Below are positions 27,575 through 35,515 of a stretch of 64,000 nt of DNA, in pieces. A model generated the notes under the pieces. That model was not told the DNA's origin, did no database searches, and saw only the letters and a program-made list of their open reading frames with translations. Source of the DNA: Deltaproteobacteria bacterium (lineage in GTDB: Bacteria > Desulfobacterota > Desulfobulbia > Desulfobulbales > SURF-16). A program made the translations under genes and the position numbers. Numbering within the stretch: position 1 is the stretch's first letter; each line of letters begins with the position of its first letter. The stretch lies in the NCBI GenBank assembly GCA_016219175.1, contig JACRCD010000076.1:1-64000 (forward strand), in the 5' to 3' direction.

Positions 27575-28654
27575 ATGCCAGAGAGAATTTATAATTTCAG
27601 CCCCGGCCCCGCCACCCTGCCCATTGAGGTGTTGCATCAGGCAGCCAAGGACATTGTCAATTACAATAACAAAGGAATCGGCCTCATTGAAATGAGCCAT
27701 CGCAGCAAGGATTTCATGGCGATTACCGCGGAGGCGGAAAGTCTGGTCCGGGAACTGCTGGCCATCCCGCGGAACTATAAGGTTCTCTTTCTCCAGGGCG
27801 GGGCCTCAACCCAGTTTGCCATGGTTCCCATGAATTTACTTGGGCCCGGCAAAAAAGGGTCCTATCTGAACACCGGGGTCTGGGCCAAGAAGGCGATCAA
27901 GGAGGCGAACATCGTCGCCAGCGCCCATGTCGCCTACTCAAGCGAAGGGACCAAATATGATCATGTTCCCTCTGATGGCGACTATACCGTTGATCCGGCT
28001 GCCGAGTACCTCTATTTTGTCTCAAACAACACCATTTACGGCACCCAGTTTCAAGTCATGCCGAAATCGGAAAAAATGCTGGTTTGCGACATGAGTTCGG
28101 ACATCATGTCCCGCCCCTTTGACATCGCCCCTTTCGGCCTGGTTTTTGCCGGAGCCCAGAAGAATATCGGTCCGGCGGGTGCCACCCTGGTCATCGTCAG
28201 GGAAGACCTGCTTGACCGGGCGCCGGAGACCGTGCCCACCATGTTCCGCTATAAAATCCATGCGGAAAACGGTTCAATGTTCAATACCCCCCCCTGCTTT
28301 GCCATTTACACCATCGGCCTGGTCTGCAAATGGCTGAAAAAAATCGGGGGGATAGAGGCCATTGAAAAAATCAACCGGGAAAAAGCCGCCATTCTCTACG
28401 AGGCCATTGACGGTACCGATTTTTACCGGGGGCATGCCAGAAAGGATTCCCGTTCATTGATGAATGTCACCTTCAATCTGCCGACTCCCGAGCTTGAAGC
28501 CAGGTTTATCCAGGAAGGGGCAAAACGCGGCCTGGACGGCCTGAAGGGACATCGATCCATTGGCGGCATCAGGGCCTCGATCTATAACGCCTTCCCGAAG
28601 CAGGGGGTCATTGATCTTGTTGAATTCATGAAGGATTTCGAGAAAACAGCCTGA
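27575..28654 (+). CDS. serC: phosphoserine aminotransferase
   Basis: This pyridoxal-phosphate enzyme converts 3-phosphohydroxypyruvate to phosphoserine in serine synthesis, and can also act in pyridoxal synthesis. The N-terminus IYNFSPGPATLPIEVL is typical. The PLP lysine is in FAGAQKNIGPAG, and GGIRASIYNAFP is near the C-terminus. The 359 residues are normal. A strong AAGGAG site lies 8 bp before the ATG. It is followed 5 bp later by a radical SAM gene. Confidence 0.96.
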   Translation: MPERIYNFSPGPATLPIEVLHQAAKDIVNYNNKGIGLIEMSHRSKDFMAITAEAESLVRELLAIPRNYKVLFLQGGASTQFAMVPMNLLGPGKKGSYLNTGVWAKKAIKEANIVASAHVAYSSEGTKYDHVPSDGDYTVDPAAEYLYFVSNNTIYGTQFQVMPKSEKMLVCDMSSDIMSRPFDIAPFGLVFAGAQKNIGPAGATLVIVREDLLDRAPETVPTMFRYKIHAENGSMFNTPPCFAIYTIGLVCKWLKKIGGIEAIEKINREKAAILYEAIDGTDFYRGHARKDSRSLMNVTFNLPTPELEARFIQEGAKRGLDGLKGHRSIGGIRASIYNAFPKQGVIDLVEFMKDFEKTA

Positions 28655-28659
28655 TAACA

Positions 28660-29529
28660 GTGAACTACGAGGGCATCATCATCCGGCCTCCCAGCGAGGC
28701 CGACTCCATCATCCTCCAGGTCACCGTCGGCTGTTCCCACAACAAGTGCACCTTCTGCGGGACGTATAAGGGTACCCGTTTCCGCATCAAGGATGACGAA
28801 GAGGTAAACCAGGATATCGATTTTGCCGCAACCTACTGCAAACGCCAGCAAAGAGTCTTTCTGGCGGATGGGGACGCCCTGATCATCCCCCAGCGCCGGT
28901 TGGTCGCCCTCTTTAGCCGGATCAGGGGGAAGCTGCCGTGGGTCAACAGGATCAGCCTTTACGGCAATGCCAAAGCCATTTTGCTGAAATCGGCAAGGGA
29001 GCTGAGAGAACTAAAAGAGCTTGGCCTTGATCGGGTGTATATGGGACTTGAAAGCGGAGCCGACAGGATTCTCAAGGATATCGGGAAAGGCGCGGACGCA
29101 GCCAAAATGATCAGGGCCGGCAGCCAGGTTAAGGAGGCCGGCCTGTTTCTTTCCCTGACCGTCCTTCTCGGTATTGGCGGCACGGAACATTCCCGGGAGC
29201 ATGCCGAGGAAACCGGTCGCGTCGTTTCCGCAATGTCCGCCAACCAGATTGCGGTCCTGACCCTCATGCTCCTTCCGAACACTCCTCTTTATCTGCTTGA
29301 GAAATCGCAGAAATTCAACATTCCAGACCAGAGCGGCATGCTCAGGGAATTACGGTTGATGGTGGAAAATATCACCATAACCAAGGCCCAGTTTCAGGCC
29401 AACCATGCCTCCAATTATCTGCCCATCAATTGCCGTCTCAGCCGGGACAAGGAAACGGTTCTGGCGGCAATCGATCAAGCCCTGGCCGGTGAAAAAAGGC
29501 TGACCCCCGAGCATTTACGAGCGTTGTGA
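28660..29529 (+). CDS. radical SAM protein with CX4CX2C cluster motif
   Basis: This 289-residue protein has a GTG start 5 bp after serC. The cluster motif is TVGCSHNKCTFCGTYKG, with four rather than three residues between the first two cysteines. It is a recognised variant in one group of uncharacterised radical SAM proteins. RISLYGNA, YMGLESGADRIL and LLGIGGTEHSREHAEET follow the order of Elp3/MiaB-like TIM barrels. No auxiliary cluster domain is seen. The substrate is unknown; coupling to serC may be only positional. Confidence 0.82.
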   Translation: MNYEGIIIRPPSEADSIILQVTVGCSHNKCTFCGTYKGTRFRIKDDEEVNQDIDFAATYCKRQQRVFLADGDALIIPQRRLVALFSRIRGKLPWVNRISLYGNAKAILLKSARELRELKELGLDRVYMGLESGADRILKDIGKGADAAKMIRAGSQVKEAGLFLSLTVLLGIGGTEHSREHAEETGRVVSAMSANQIAVLTLMLLPNTPLYLLEKSQKFNIPDQSGMLRELRLMVENITITKAQFQANHASNYLPINCRLSRDKETVLAAIDQALAGEKRLTPEHLRAL

Positions 29530-29661
29530 CCGCCCCGCTCCCGCTTTCCCTCTCATTCCGATTCCAAAGCAAAAGTAAAACGCGAAGGCAAGCGAGCAGC
29601 GACGCGACAGTATAATCAAGTACGGCAAGGAGCCGCGCAGCGCAGCCGATTCAGTTCAATG

Positions 29662-29675
29662 CCCCCTTGAGGGGG
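29662..29675. terminator. GC hairpin after the serC operon
   Basis: CCCCC and GGGGG are separated by TTGA, in the 177-bp convergent gap between the radical SAM gene and the response-regulator kinase. No T tract follows, so termination would be weak. The rest of the gap is low in structure. Confidence 0.35.
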
Positions 29676-29706
29676 ACAAAGTTATACAAATGATTTGGAA
29701 TTGGAA

Positions 29707-30906
29707 TCACTTGGGCAGGGAGATCTCAAACCTGGCGCCCTGCCCCGGCTTGTTGATCATCTTCAGTTCTCCGTTGAATTTATGGATCAGCTGCCGCGAG
29801 ATGCTTAATCCAAGTCCGGTTCCCTGCCCCGCGGGTTTTGTGGTGAAAAAAGGATCGAAAATGTTCTCTTCGGCCATTTGATCGATGCCGCCGCCATTGT
29901 CTTCAATGGCGAGGCAGACCCTGTCGTTCTGCTGATAAATGCAGATATTGACCCTGGGCTCAAAAAAGTCATCCTCCTCCTTCCTTTCAACCAGGGCATA
30001 CCTGGAGTTGGACAACAGGTTGAGCAGCACCTGTTCAAACTCTGACTGAACAGCTTTTACCGGGGGGGCGTTGTCATCAATGTCAACATCAATGGTGATG
30101 CCGTGGTTGAGAAACTGCATACGGCAGAGCGACAGGGTATCCTGCAGCACATCCTGCAGGTAAAAACGGCATATCTCCTGGGAAGGGTGGCCCAAGGTGC
30201 GCACATGGTCAATAAGACGGGAAATGCGGCTGACATTATCAAGAAGGATCTGCACATCACCCAGCATTTTTTCCGTTGTCAACAGCCCCCGCCGATTGAG
30301 GAGCTGCCAGCCCTGAACCGTGATGGAGATGACATTTAAGGGCTGGTTGATTTCATGGGCCATGGAGGTGGCCATCTCGCCCAGTGCGGCCAGCCTTCCG
30401 CCGTGCACCTCGGCGGCCTGGCGGAACTCGCTTTCTTTTTTGGCCTGCAGCAGTTTTAACGCTTTATTCAGCTGGCCGGTTCGCTCCTCAACCATTTTTT
30501 CAAGATGAGCGCGATGTTGCCTCAATTCCAGATGGGTGCGTATGCGGGCTTTGCCAATGGCGGCATTTACCGGTTTGACCAGGTAGTCGACAGCGCCGAG
30601 GGCAAGCCCCTTGGCTTGGTCCGCATCTTCAGCCCGCGCCGTGACAAAGATTATGGGAATGGTGGAAAATTTCGCATCCTTCTTCAGCACGCGGCATAAC
30701 TCATAGCCGTCCATGACCGGCATCATGATATCAAGCAGAATCAGATCCGGCGATTCGGCATTGACAAGTTTCAGGGCCTCGGCGCCGCTTGTGGCGGTGA
30801 TGACGAAGTAGTCTTCCTCCAGCTTATTGGCCAGGTTTTTTATGCTTGCGGGAAAGTCATCAACAATAAGTATTTTTCCCTTAGGTGACCCCTGACTCAC
30901 ACGCAT
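29707..30906 (-). CDS. receiver-histidine kinase fusion protein
   Basis: This 399-residue cytoplasmic signalling protein has an N-terminal receiver domain (about 10-130, Asp in LILLDIMMPVMDG), a coiled-coil linker with an ERTGQLNKAL segment (about 135-170), a HisKA domain with the phospho-His in MATSMAHEINQPLN (about 183), and a HATPase_c domain with IEDNGGGI, FFTTKPAGQGTGLGLSIS. The receiver-first order suggests it is controlled by another kinase. No membrane segment is seen. The single-domain receiver gene at 31234 on the opposite strand is a possible partner. Confidence 0.92.
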   Translation of the reverse strand: MRVSQGSPKGKILIVDDFPASIKNLANKLEEDYFVITATSGAEALKLVNAESPDLILLDIMMPVMDGYELCRVLKKDAKFSTIPIIFVTARAEDADQAKGLALGAVDYLVKPVNAAIGKARIRTHLELRQHRAHLEKMVEERTGQLNKALKLLQAKKESEFRQAAEVHGGRLAALGEMATSMAHEINQPLNVISITVQGWQLLNRRGLLTTEKMLGDVQILLDNVSRISRLIDHVRTLGHPSQEICRFYLQDVLQDTLSLCRMQFLNHGITIDVDIDDNAPPVKAVQSEFEQVLLNLLSNSRYALVERKEEDDFFEPRVNICIYQQNDRVCLAIEDNGGGIDQMAEENIFDPFFTTKPAGQGTGLGLSISRQLIHKFNGELKMINKPGQGARFEISLPK

Positions 30907-31233
30907 GCCTCTGATATGTTTTCGAGATAAGCCGTTGTCAATAAATTACTGTAACACACCATGCGTGGCAACGGCATAAGGGGCCGTACAGATGATATCA
31001 AATCTGTAATGGTTATTTTATAACGGCCCTAATGATATTTAAAAGTAATTTAATCTAAAAATTTAACCATGTCATTAAGTTACATTTTTTTCTTGTAAAG
31101 TTATGACGTTTTCACATAACATAGACCTCAATTGTGTCACACTTTGTTGATTCCAGCGCAGACAAGCCCAAGCAGGAACATTTCCAAGAATTTCATGGCA
31201 TAAATTCCATTCCCTTTACCGGATCATAGTGTT
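30907..31233. other. divergent intergenic region between two signalling genes
   Basis: This is AT-rich non-coding DNA of 327 bp that must hold promoters for the flanking divergent genes. A small hairpin ACGGC-N7-GCCGT (30971-30987) is the only structure noticed. No gene is supported. Confidence 0.4.
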
Positions 31234-31656
31234 ATGCTTCAAGATCAATACCGAATAATGATTGTCGATGATGAACCGGACATTGCCGAAGGAATTGCAG
31301 ACACCATGTCGGTGCTGACAGGGCACACCTGCCATCCTTACAGTAATGCCCTTCATGCCCTGGCAGTCTTCAAAACCCGCCCCTACCACCTGGTGCTTAC
31401 CGACTTGACCATGCCGGGGCTGGGAGGATTTGATCTGCTGGCGAAAATGAGAAAATTGCATCCTGTTACGGATTTTATAGTTATTACCGCCCATAAGTCA
31501 AAGGAAGTTGTTTATAATTCCCACTTTCTTGGAGCCACAAACATTTTCTATAAACCTCTCAATATTGAAGAGCTGGAAACGGCTGTTATTCAGTGCTACC
31601 AGAAATTCATCCTCTGGCAACAACGCTTCCAGGAAGTCTCCTTTATCAATCAGTAG
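31234..31656 (+). CDS. single-domain response regulator
   Basis: This 140-residue receiver domain has acidic pocket residues in IMIVDDEPDI, phospho-Asp in LVLTDLTMPGLGGFD, the Thr-equivalent in FIVITAHK, and the conserved Lys in IFYKPLNIEEL. No output domain is present, so it acts by protein contact or phosphotransfer. It lies 330 bp from the divergent receiver-kinase gene and 23 bp before rlmN. Confidence 0.88.
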   Translation: MLQDQYRIMIVDDEPDIAEGIADTMSVLTGHTCHPYSNALHALAVFKTRPYHLVLTDLTMPGLGGFDLLAKMRKLHPVTDFIVITAHKSKEVVYNSHFLGATNIFYKPLNIEELETAVIQCYQKFILWQQRFQEVSFINQ

Positions 31657-31679
31657 CCTGTACAGACAGATATCTCAGC

Positions 31680-32735
31680 GTGCCGAACGTGCATCACTCT
31701 CAAAAAACCGATCTCAGAAATCTCACCAGGGACGAACTGACTGCCTTTGTCGTTGCTCGCGGTCTCCCCTCCTTCAGGGCCAAACAGATATTCCCCTGGC
31801 TCTACCGCCCCGGTATTACGGATTTTTCCGAAATGACCGATCTTTCCAAAGATCTGCGGAACACCCTGACGGAGGAGGCTTTTTTCAGCCGCCTTCTTCC
31901 GGCTGCTAAAGAAACATCAAGCGACGGAACGGTAAAATATGGATTCCTGCTGGAAGATGGGAAGGTGATTGAAACCGTGCTCATTCCGGAAGACGGCAGA
32001 CATACCCTCTGCGTTTCCTCCCAGGTCGGCTGCGCCATGGACTGTTCCTTCTGTCTGACCGGCACCATGGGGTTTTCCAGAAATCTGAGTTGCGCGGAGA
32101 TGGTCAATCAGGTCTTCACGGTTGCCGATGACCTGCACAAAAACGAGCAGGGAGCCATCAACAACCTGGTGTTCATGGGCATGGGCGAGCCTCTGGCAAA
32201 TTTCAACAATTTGGTAAAGGCGCTTACCATCCTGACCGATGAACTTGGGTTTGACTTCCCGGACCGGAAAATAACGGTCTCCACCTGCGGCCTTGTCCCG
32301 CAAATTCTTGAGCTGGGACAACTGTTCAAGGTTAATCTGGCCATATCTCTCCACGCCGCGGACAATGAAACTCGAACTCGTCTGATGCCGATCAATGCGC
32401 GATATCCTTTGGAAAGTTTGCTTGAGGCGTGCCGCCAATATGCCCTGAGCAGACGTAAACGGATCATGTTTGAATACATTCTTCTGCAGGGCATCAACGA
32501 TTCCGATCAGGATGCCCTGAGGCTGGCAAAACTTCTGCACGGTATCCCGGCGAAGATCAATCTGCTGCCCTGCAATGAGACACCCGAACTCCCGTATAAA
32601 AAACCGGATCAGAAGCGAATCGACTCCTTTCAGGAAATCCTGAAAAGAAAAGGCTATACGGTTCTTGTCCGCTCCAGCCGCGGAGCGGACATCTCCGCGG
32701 CCTGCGGTCAGCTTGCCGCCAAGTCATCTACCTGA
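31680..32735 (+). CDS. rlmN: dual-specificity 23S rRNA/tRNA adenosine-C2 methyltransferase RlmN
   Basis: This radical SAM enzyme methylates A2503 of 23S rRNA and A37 of some tRNAs. The CX3CX2C motif is in GCAMDCSFCLTGTMGFSRNL, preceded by VSSQVG. VFMGMGEPLANFNN and ISLHAADNETRTRLMPIN are family landmarks. The mono-methyl cysteine region is near the C-terminus (SSRGADISAACGQL). The GTG at 31680 is chosen because the 29 residues upstream overlap the receiver gene and are unlike the family; it gives 351 residues. A GTG at 31689 is possible. Confidence 0.94.
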   Translation: MPNVHHSQKTDLRNLTRDELTAFVVARGLPSFRAKQIFPWLYRPGITDFSEMTDLSKDLRNTLTEEAFFSRLLPAAKETSSDGTVKYGFLLEDGKVIETVLIPEDGRHTLCVSSQVGCAMDCSFCLTGTMGFSRNLSCAEMVNQVFTVADDLHKNEQGAINNLVFMGMGEPLANFNNLVKALTILTDELGFDFPDRKITVSTCGLVPQILELGQLFKVNLAISLHAADNETRTRLMPINARYPLESLLEACRQYALSRRKRIMFEYILLQGINDSDQDALRLAKLLHGIPAKINLLPCNETPELPYKKPDQKRIDSFQEILKRKGYTVLVRSSRGADISAACGQLAAKSST

Positions 32736-32741
32736 AAGAAC

Positions 32742-33173
32742 TCAGTGTCTGTGGTGGCCTCTGCCATGTCTGTGTTCATGCCGCCAATGATGATCTCCCT
32801 GGTGGTCGTCATACCCTCTTCTCCACACGGCCGGTACTGGATAGTAATAACCGTAGGCCGGCGCGACTATGACTTGCACGGGCCGGGGCGGAGGAGGAGC
32901 CACAATGACTTCAACCGGGCGCCAGTCCCGGCTGCCGCCGTAATAACGGTTCGACACGTAACCGCCTCTATCCATTTCGCTGCCGACCACATACCCCAGA
33001 ATCCCTCCGACAGCCGCTCCGATCAGCGTCCCTTCCGTGTTTCGGCCGATACCCTGGCCGATCAAGGCGCCGCCTGCCGCTCCGGTCACGGCCCCCAGGG
33101 AGGAATTACCCGCTCCGGCGCCTGACGTCATGCAGAGCAGAATGAGTGTGACAAGAACGATGATGTTTTTCAT
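32742..33173 (-). CDS. glycine-zipper 2TM-domain envelope protein
   Basis: This 143-residue protein has a signal-like N-terminus (MKNIIVLVTLILLCMTSGAG). It is followed by a glycine-zipper region of the SlyB/OmpA-like 2TM type (GAVTGAAGGALIGQGIGRN and GTLIGAAVGGILGYVVGSEMD). A Pro-rich linker and a His/Arg/Gly-rich tail (HHWRHEHRHGRGHHRH) end the protein. Related proteins sit in the envelope and can form small pores or stabilise the outer membrane. The tail could bind metal ions. It is a single gene, convergent with rlmN. Confidence 0.82.
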   Translation of the reverse strand: MKNIIVLVTLILLCMTSGAGAGNSSLGAVTGAAGGALIGQGIGRNTEGTLIGAAVGGILGYVVGSEMDRGGYVSNRYYGGSRDWRPVEVIVAPPPPRPVQVIVAPAYGYYYPVPAVWRRGYDDHQGDHHWRHEHRHGRGHHRH

Positions 33174-33276
33174 GATGACCTCCTGACTGTTTATGGCAAA
33201 ACTTCTCCCCTGTCTGAGTCAGATGGTATAACAAGAGGGGGTGGAAAAATAGAGGACATCGGGGCAAACGGAGCCG

Positions 33277-33304
33277 CATATCGACCCGACATCGGGTCGA
33301 TATG
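33277..33304. promoter_or_regulatory. perfect 13-bp inverted repeat, operator or terminator candidate
   Basis: Arms CATATCGACCCGA (33277-33289) and TCGGGTCGATATG (33292-33304) are exact complements with a 2-base centre. The repeat lies about 100 bp upstream of the glycine-zipper gene and 45 bp downstream of the small HTH/zinc-ribbon regulator gene. No T run follows closely on either strand, so an operator fits better than a terminator. Confidence 0.5.
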
Positions 33305-33348
33305 GCCTTATTTTCGTGGGGATTGACAACAAGAAGGATGGAAACCGA

Positions 33349-33633
33349 TTATTGCTGAATAAAATAGGAGGCCATACGGATATGGCCCCCCTTGCAGCGC
33401 GGGCAACGACCCGGCCTGTTGAAACGATGACGGTCCGCAAATGAAAACCCACAGCCCAGGCAGGTGTACGGTCTGACCAGCAGCCTTTTCCCCTGGGCGG
33501 TCAAGGTCCGGTTGATATGATCAAGATGCTCATAGACCTCTTTTTCACGTATTGACAACGCCTGTGATATTTCCAGGGCGTTCAGTTCATTATCGCCAAG
33601 CAGAGCGATTATCTCCCGGCGAATTGTCGACAA
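33349..33633 (-). CDS. small transcriptional regulator, HTH plus zinc ribbon
   Basis: This 94-residue protein has an N-terminal winged-helix-like segment (LNALEISQALSIREKEVYEHLDHI in two parts, about 16-45). A zinc ribbon follows with CLGCGFSF and CPRCKGG (about 58-82). This layout matches the COG3357-type predicted regulators. It lies 5 bp after the unknown gene at 33639 and 40 bp before an unusual perfect inverted repeat. Confidence 0.75.
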   Translation of the reverse strand: MSTIRREIIALLGDNELNALEISQALSIREKEVYEHLDHINRTLTAQGKRLLVRPYTCLGCGFSFADRHRFNRPGRCPRCKGGHIRMASYFIQQ

Positions 33634-33638
33634 AATCC

Positions 33639-34001
33639 CTACATCCTGATTTTTGCCTCGGTTTTCTTCGGGTTCTTTTCCAGATGCCTATAGTGTTTTA
33701 CAGCCGTTTCCGTAAAACGTCCCACCAGATTCGGCAGGTCCGAGGTGTTCCAGACATAGGTGAAATCATCCTTGTCAAGCAGGACCGTACTGATAACAAA
33801 TGATGGTTGCTGATCAGGCTGCAGGGAAATGTCCTCAAAGTCCAGGTCTATTTTGCCACCGAATACCTGGCGGAAAAGATCCTGCATTGTGTAGACGTAA
33901 AATTTTTTCACGTCTTCGGTGGATTCAGCGGAACCGATTTTCCTTCTGTACTCCGGCAGCAATTCATTTTCAATTTTTGTAAACGAAAGTTGCATTGTCA
34001 T
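33639..34001 (-). CDS. hypothetical protein in the rtcB operon
   Basis: This 120-residue protein was not recognised. It is mixed alpha/beta in appearance: an N-terminal SFTKIENELLPEYRRKI segment, a central hydrophobic strand SFVISTVLLD, and a basic C-terminal tail (KKTEAKIRM). It does not look like archease, the usual small partner of RtcB. A good AAGGAGG site (34009-34015) precedes the ATG. It lies 37 bp after rtcB and 5 bp before the zinc-ribbon regulator gene, so the three are probably one transcript. Confidence 0.75.
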   Translation of the reverse strand: MTMQLSFTKIENELLPEYRRKIGSAESTEDVKKFYVYTMQDLFRQVFGGKIDLDFEDISLQPDQQPSFVISTVLLDKDDFTYVWNTSDLPNLVGRFTETAVKHYRHLEKNPKKTEAKIRM

Positions 34002-34038
34002 GGCAATTCCTCCTTATCAATATTTTAACTATTTCATT

Positions 34039-35217
34039 TCAACCTTTTATCACGGCAAGAGGACGCAATTCAACGATAACTTCAACAAGATCAATCTGAT
34101 TCTCAATCACCTCGTCAATATTTTTGTAAGCTCCGGCGGCCTCGTCAAGATCACGAACACCGCGGACGGCATGGATAATGCCTTGATCTTCAAGTTTTTT
34201 TTGTTCCTGATGCAGATCAAGCTGCCGCTGGGCCTGTTTTCTTCCCATTTTCCGGCCGGCGCCGTGGGCGCAGGACTGAAAACTTTCGGGATTTCCCCGC
34301 CCCCTGACAATATAACTCGGGCTTCCCTGGGAACCGGGAATAATGCCGATTTCGCCCTCCCTGGCACTGGTGGCGCCCTTGCGGTGCACCATGACATTCT
34401 TATGAAAGTGGGTTTCCAGGGCAGCATAGTTATGGGCGATGTTGATGACCGGTTCAAACACCACGGATGGGACAACCGAAAGCAGCGCCTCCTTTACCCG
34501 CTCCATCATCAATTTTCTGTTGGCATAGGCAAACTCCACGCAGTAGCGCATTTCCCTGAGGTATCGTTGCGCCGTTTCCTTATCCAGGGGCAAAAAAGCC
34601 AGTTGCCATTTTTCAGGGATTCTCGATCCCCATTTTCGATTCAAGTCCATGGCCAGCCGGTTATAATGATTTGCCACCTTAAAGCCGAGATTCCGGCTCC
34701 CCGAATGGATCATAAGCCAGACATGACTGTCGTTTCCCTGCTGTATCTCAATAAAATGATTGCCGCCCCCCAGGGTGCCGATCTGGGTCAACGCATTGCC
34801 ATACTCCTCGGCCACAACAGGGAAATCCGACAGGGGTCTCCCCGCAGTTTGGGGCATCAACGCCGGATCCTGCTTTTTCTTGTGATGTTGAAAGCCCAGG
34901 GGCACCGTCTTTCTGATTCCGGCAAGAACGGCTTTTATCTTTTCCGTGGCAAGAGAGGTAAGCGAGGTCTTGACCGCGCACATGCCGCAGCCGATGTCGA
35001 CCCCGACCGCGTTTGGAATAACGACTTCCTCAGCGGCCATTACCCCGCCGATGGGCATGCCATAACCCTGATGGGCATCGGGCATCACGGCGATATGTTT
35101 GAAGACAAAAGGAAGATTGGCGAGATTTCTGGCCTGGTCAAGGGCCCCGGCCTCGATATCATCAAGCCATAGTTTGATCGGCTGCTTTTCGGTATTGACA
35201 ACACGCTTCATGGTCAA
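34039..35217 (-). CDS. rtcB: RNA-splicing ligase RtcB
   Basis: This GTP/Mn-dependent ligase joins RNA 2',3'-cyclic phosphate or 3'-phosphate ends to 5'-OH ends. The 392 residues contain the metal-site motifs VGVDIGCGMCAVKT, GTLGGGNHFIEI and HSGSRNLGFKV. The guanylylated histidine is in SCAHGAGRKMGRKQA. It is slightly shorter than E. coli RtcB. It is the first gene of a run with an unknown gene and a small regulator; RtcR and RtcA are not present. A MITE-like element lies about 100 bp upstream. Confidence 0.95.
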   Translation of the reverse strand: MTMKRVVNTEKQPIKLWLDDIEAGALDQARNLANLPFVFKHIAVMPDAHQGYGMPIGGVMAAEEVVIPNAVGVDIGCGMCAVKTSLTSLATEKIKAVLAGIRKTVPLGFQHHKKKQDPALMPQTAGRPLSDFPVVAEEYGNALTQIGTLGGGNHFIEIQQGNDSHVWLMIHSGSRNLGFKVANHYNRLAMDLNRKWGSRIPEKWQLAFLPLDKETAQRYLREMRYCVEFAYANRKLMMERVKEALLSVVPSVVFEPVINIAHNYAALETHFHKNVMVHRKGATSAREGEIGIIPGSQGSPSYIVRGRGNPESFQSCAHGAGRKMGRKQAQRQLDLHQEQKKLEDQGIIHAVRGVRDLDEAAGAYKNIDEVIENQIDLVEVIVELRPLAVIKG

Positions 35218-35304
35218 GCACCCTGCCAGGTAGAAATTTAGTCCGAGGTTTTATAAAATCATATCATACAATCCTCAGAAAATTCCGACAATTTCATCTT
35301 ATCC

Positions 35305-35477
35305 ATAATTGATAAACTCGTAAAAAGTCGGCGACAAAGCCCGGATGGCTAAGTAACAAAATTCGATATACAAGGCGTAGTGTATTTTTGAGAGCGAGGC
35401 CATACATGAGGTATGCCGAATGAACAAAAATGCGCTACAACGCAGTAGATCGGATTTTTTACGACGCCATCATAATT
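35305..35477 (+). mobile_element. MITE-like element copy 2
   Basis: A 161-bp element at 35311-35471 is flanked by perfect direct repeats ATAATT (35305-35310 and 35472-35477). The left end is GATAAACTCGTAAAAA and the right end TTTTTACGACGCCATC. It differs from the other copies at only a few positions. It lies between divergent-looking ends: upstream of rtcB and downstream of the pseudokinase gene. Confidence 0.85.
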
Positions 35478-35515
35478 ATATATTAGGCATTTTCGTTTCC
35501 CGGCAAAAGTGATGG

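Noticed and set aside
33639-34001. Archease as identity of the small gene next to rtcB
   Set aside because: Length is close, but the characteristic DHTAD start and conserved Asp pattern of archease are absent.
33919-35172. Plus-strand open frame of 417 codons antisense to rtcB
   Set aside because: RtcB motifs on the minus strand are unambiguous, and the antisense frame has no recognisable family features.
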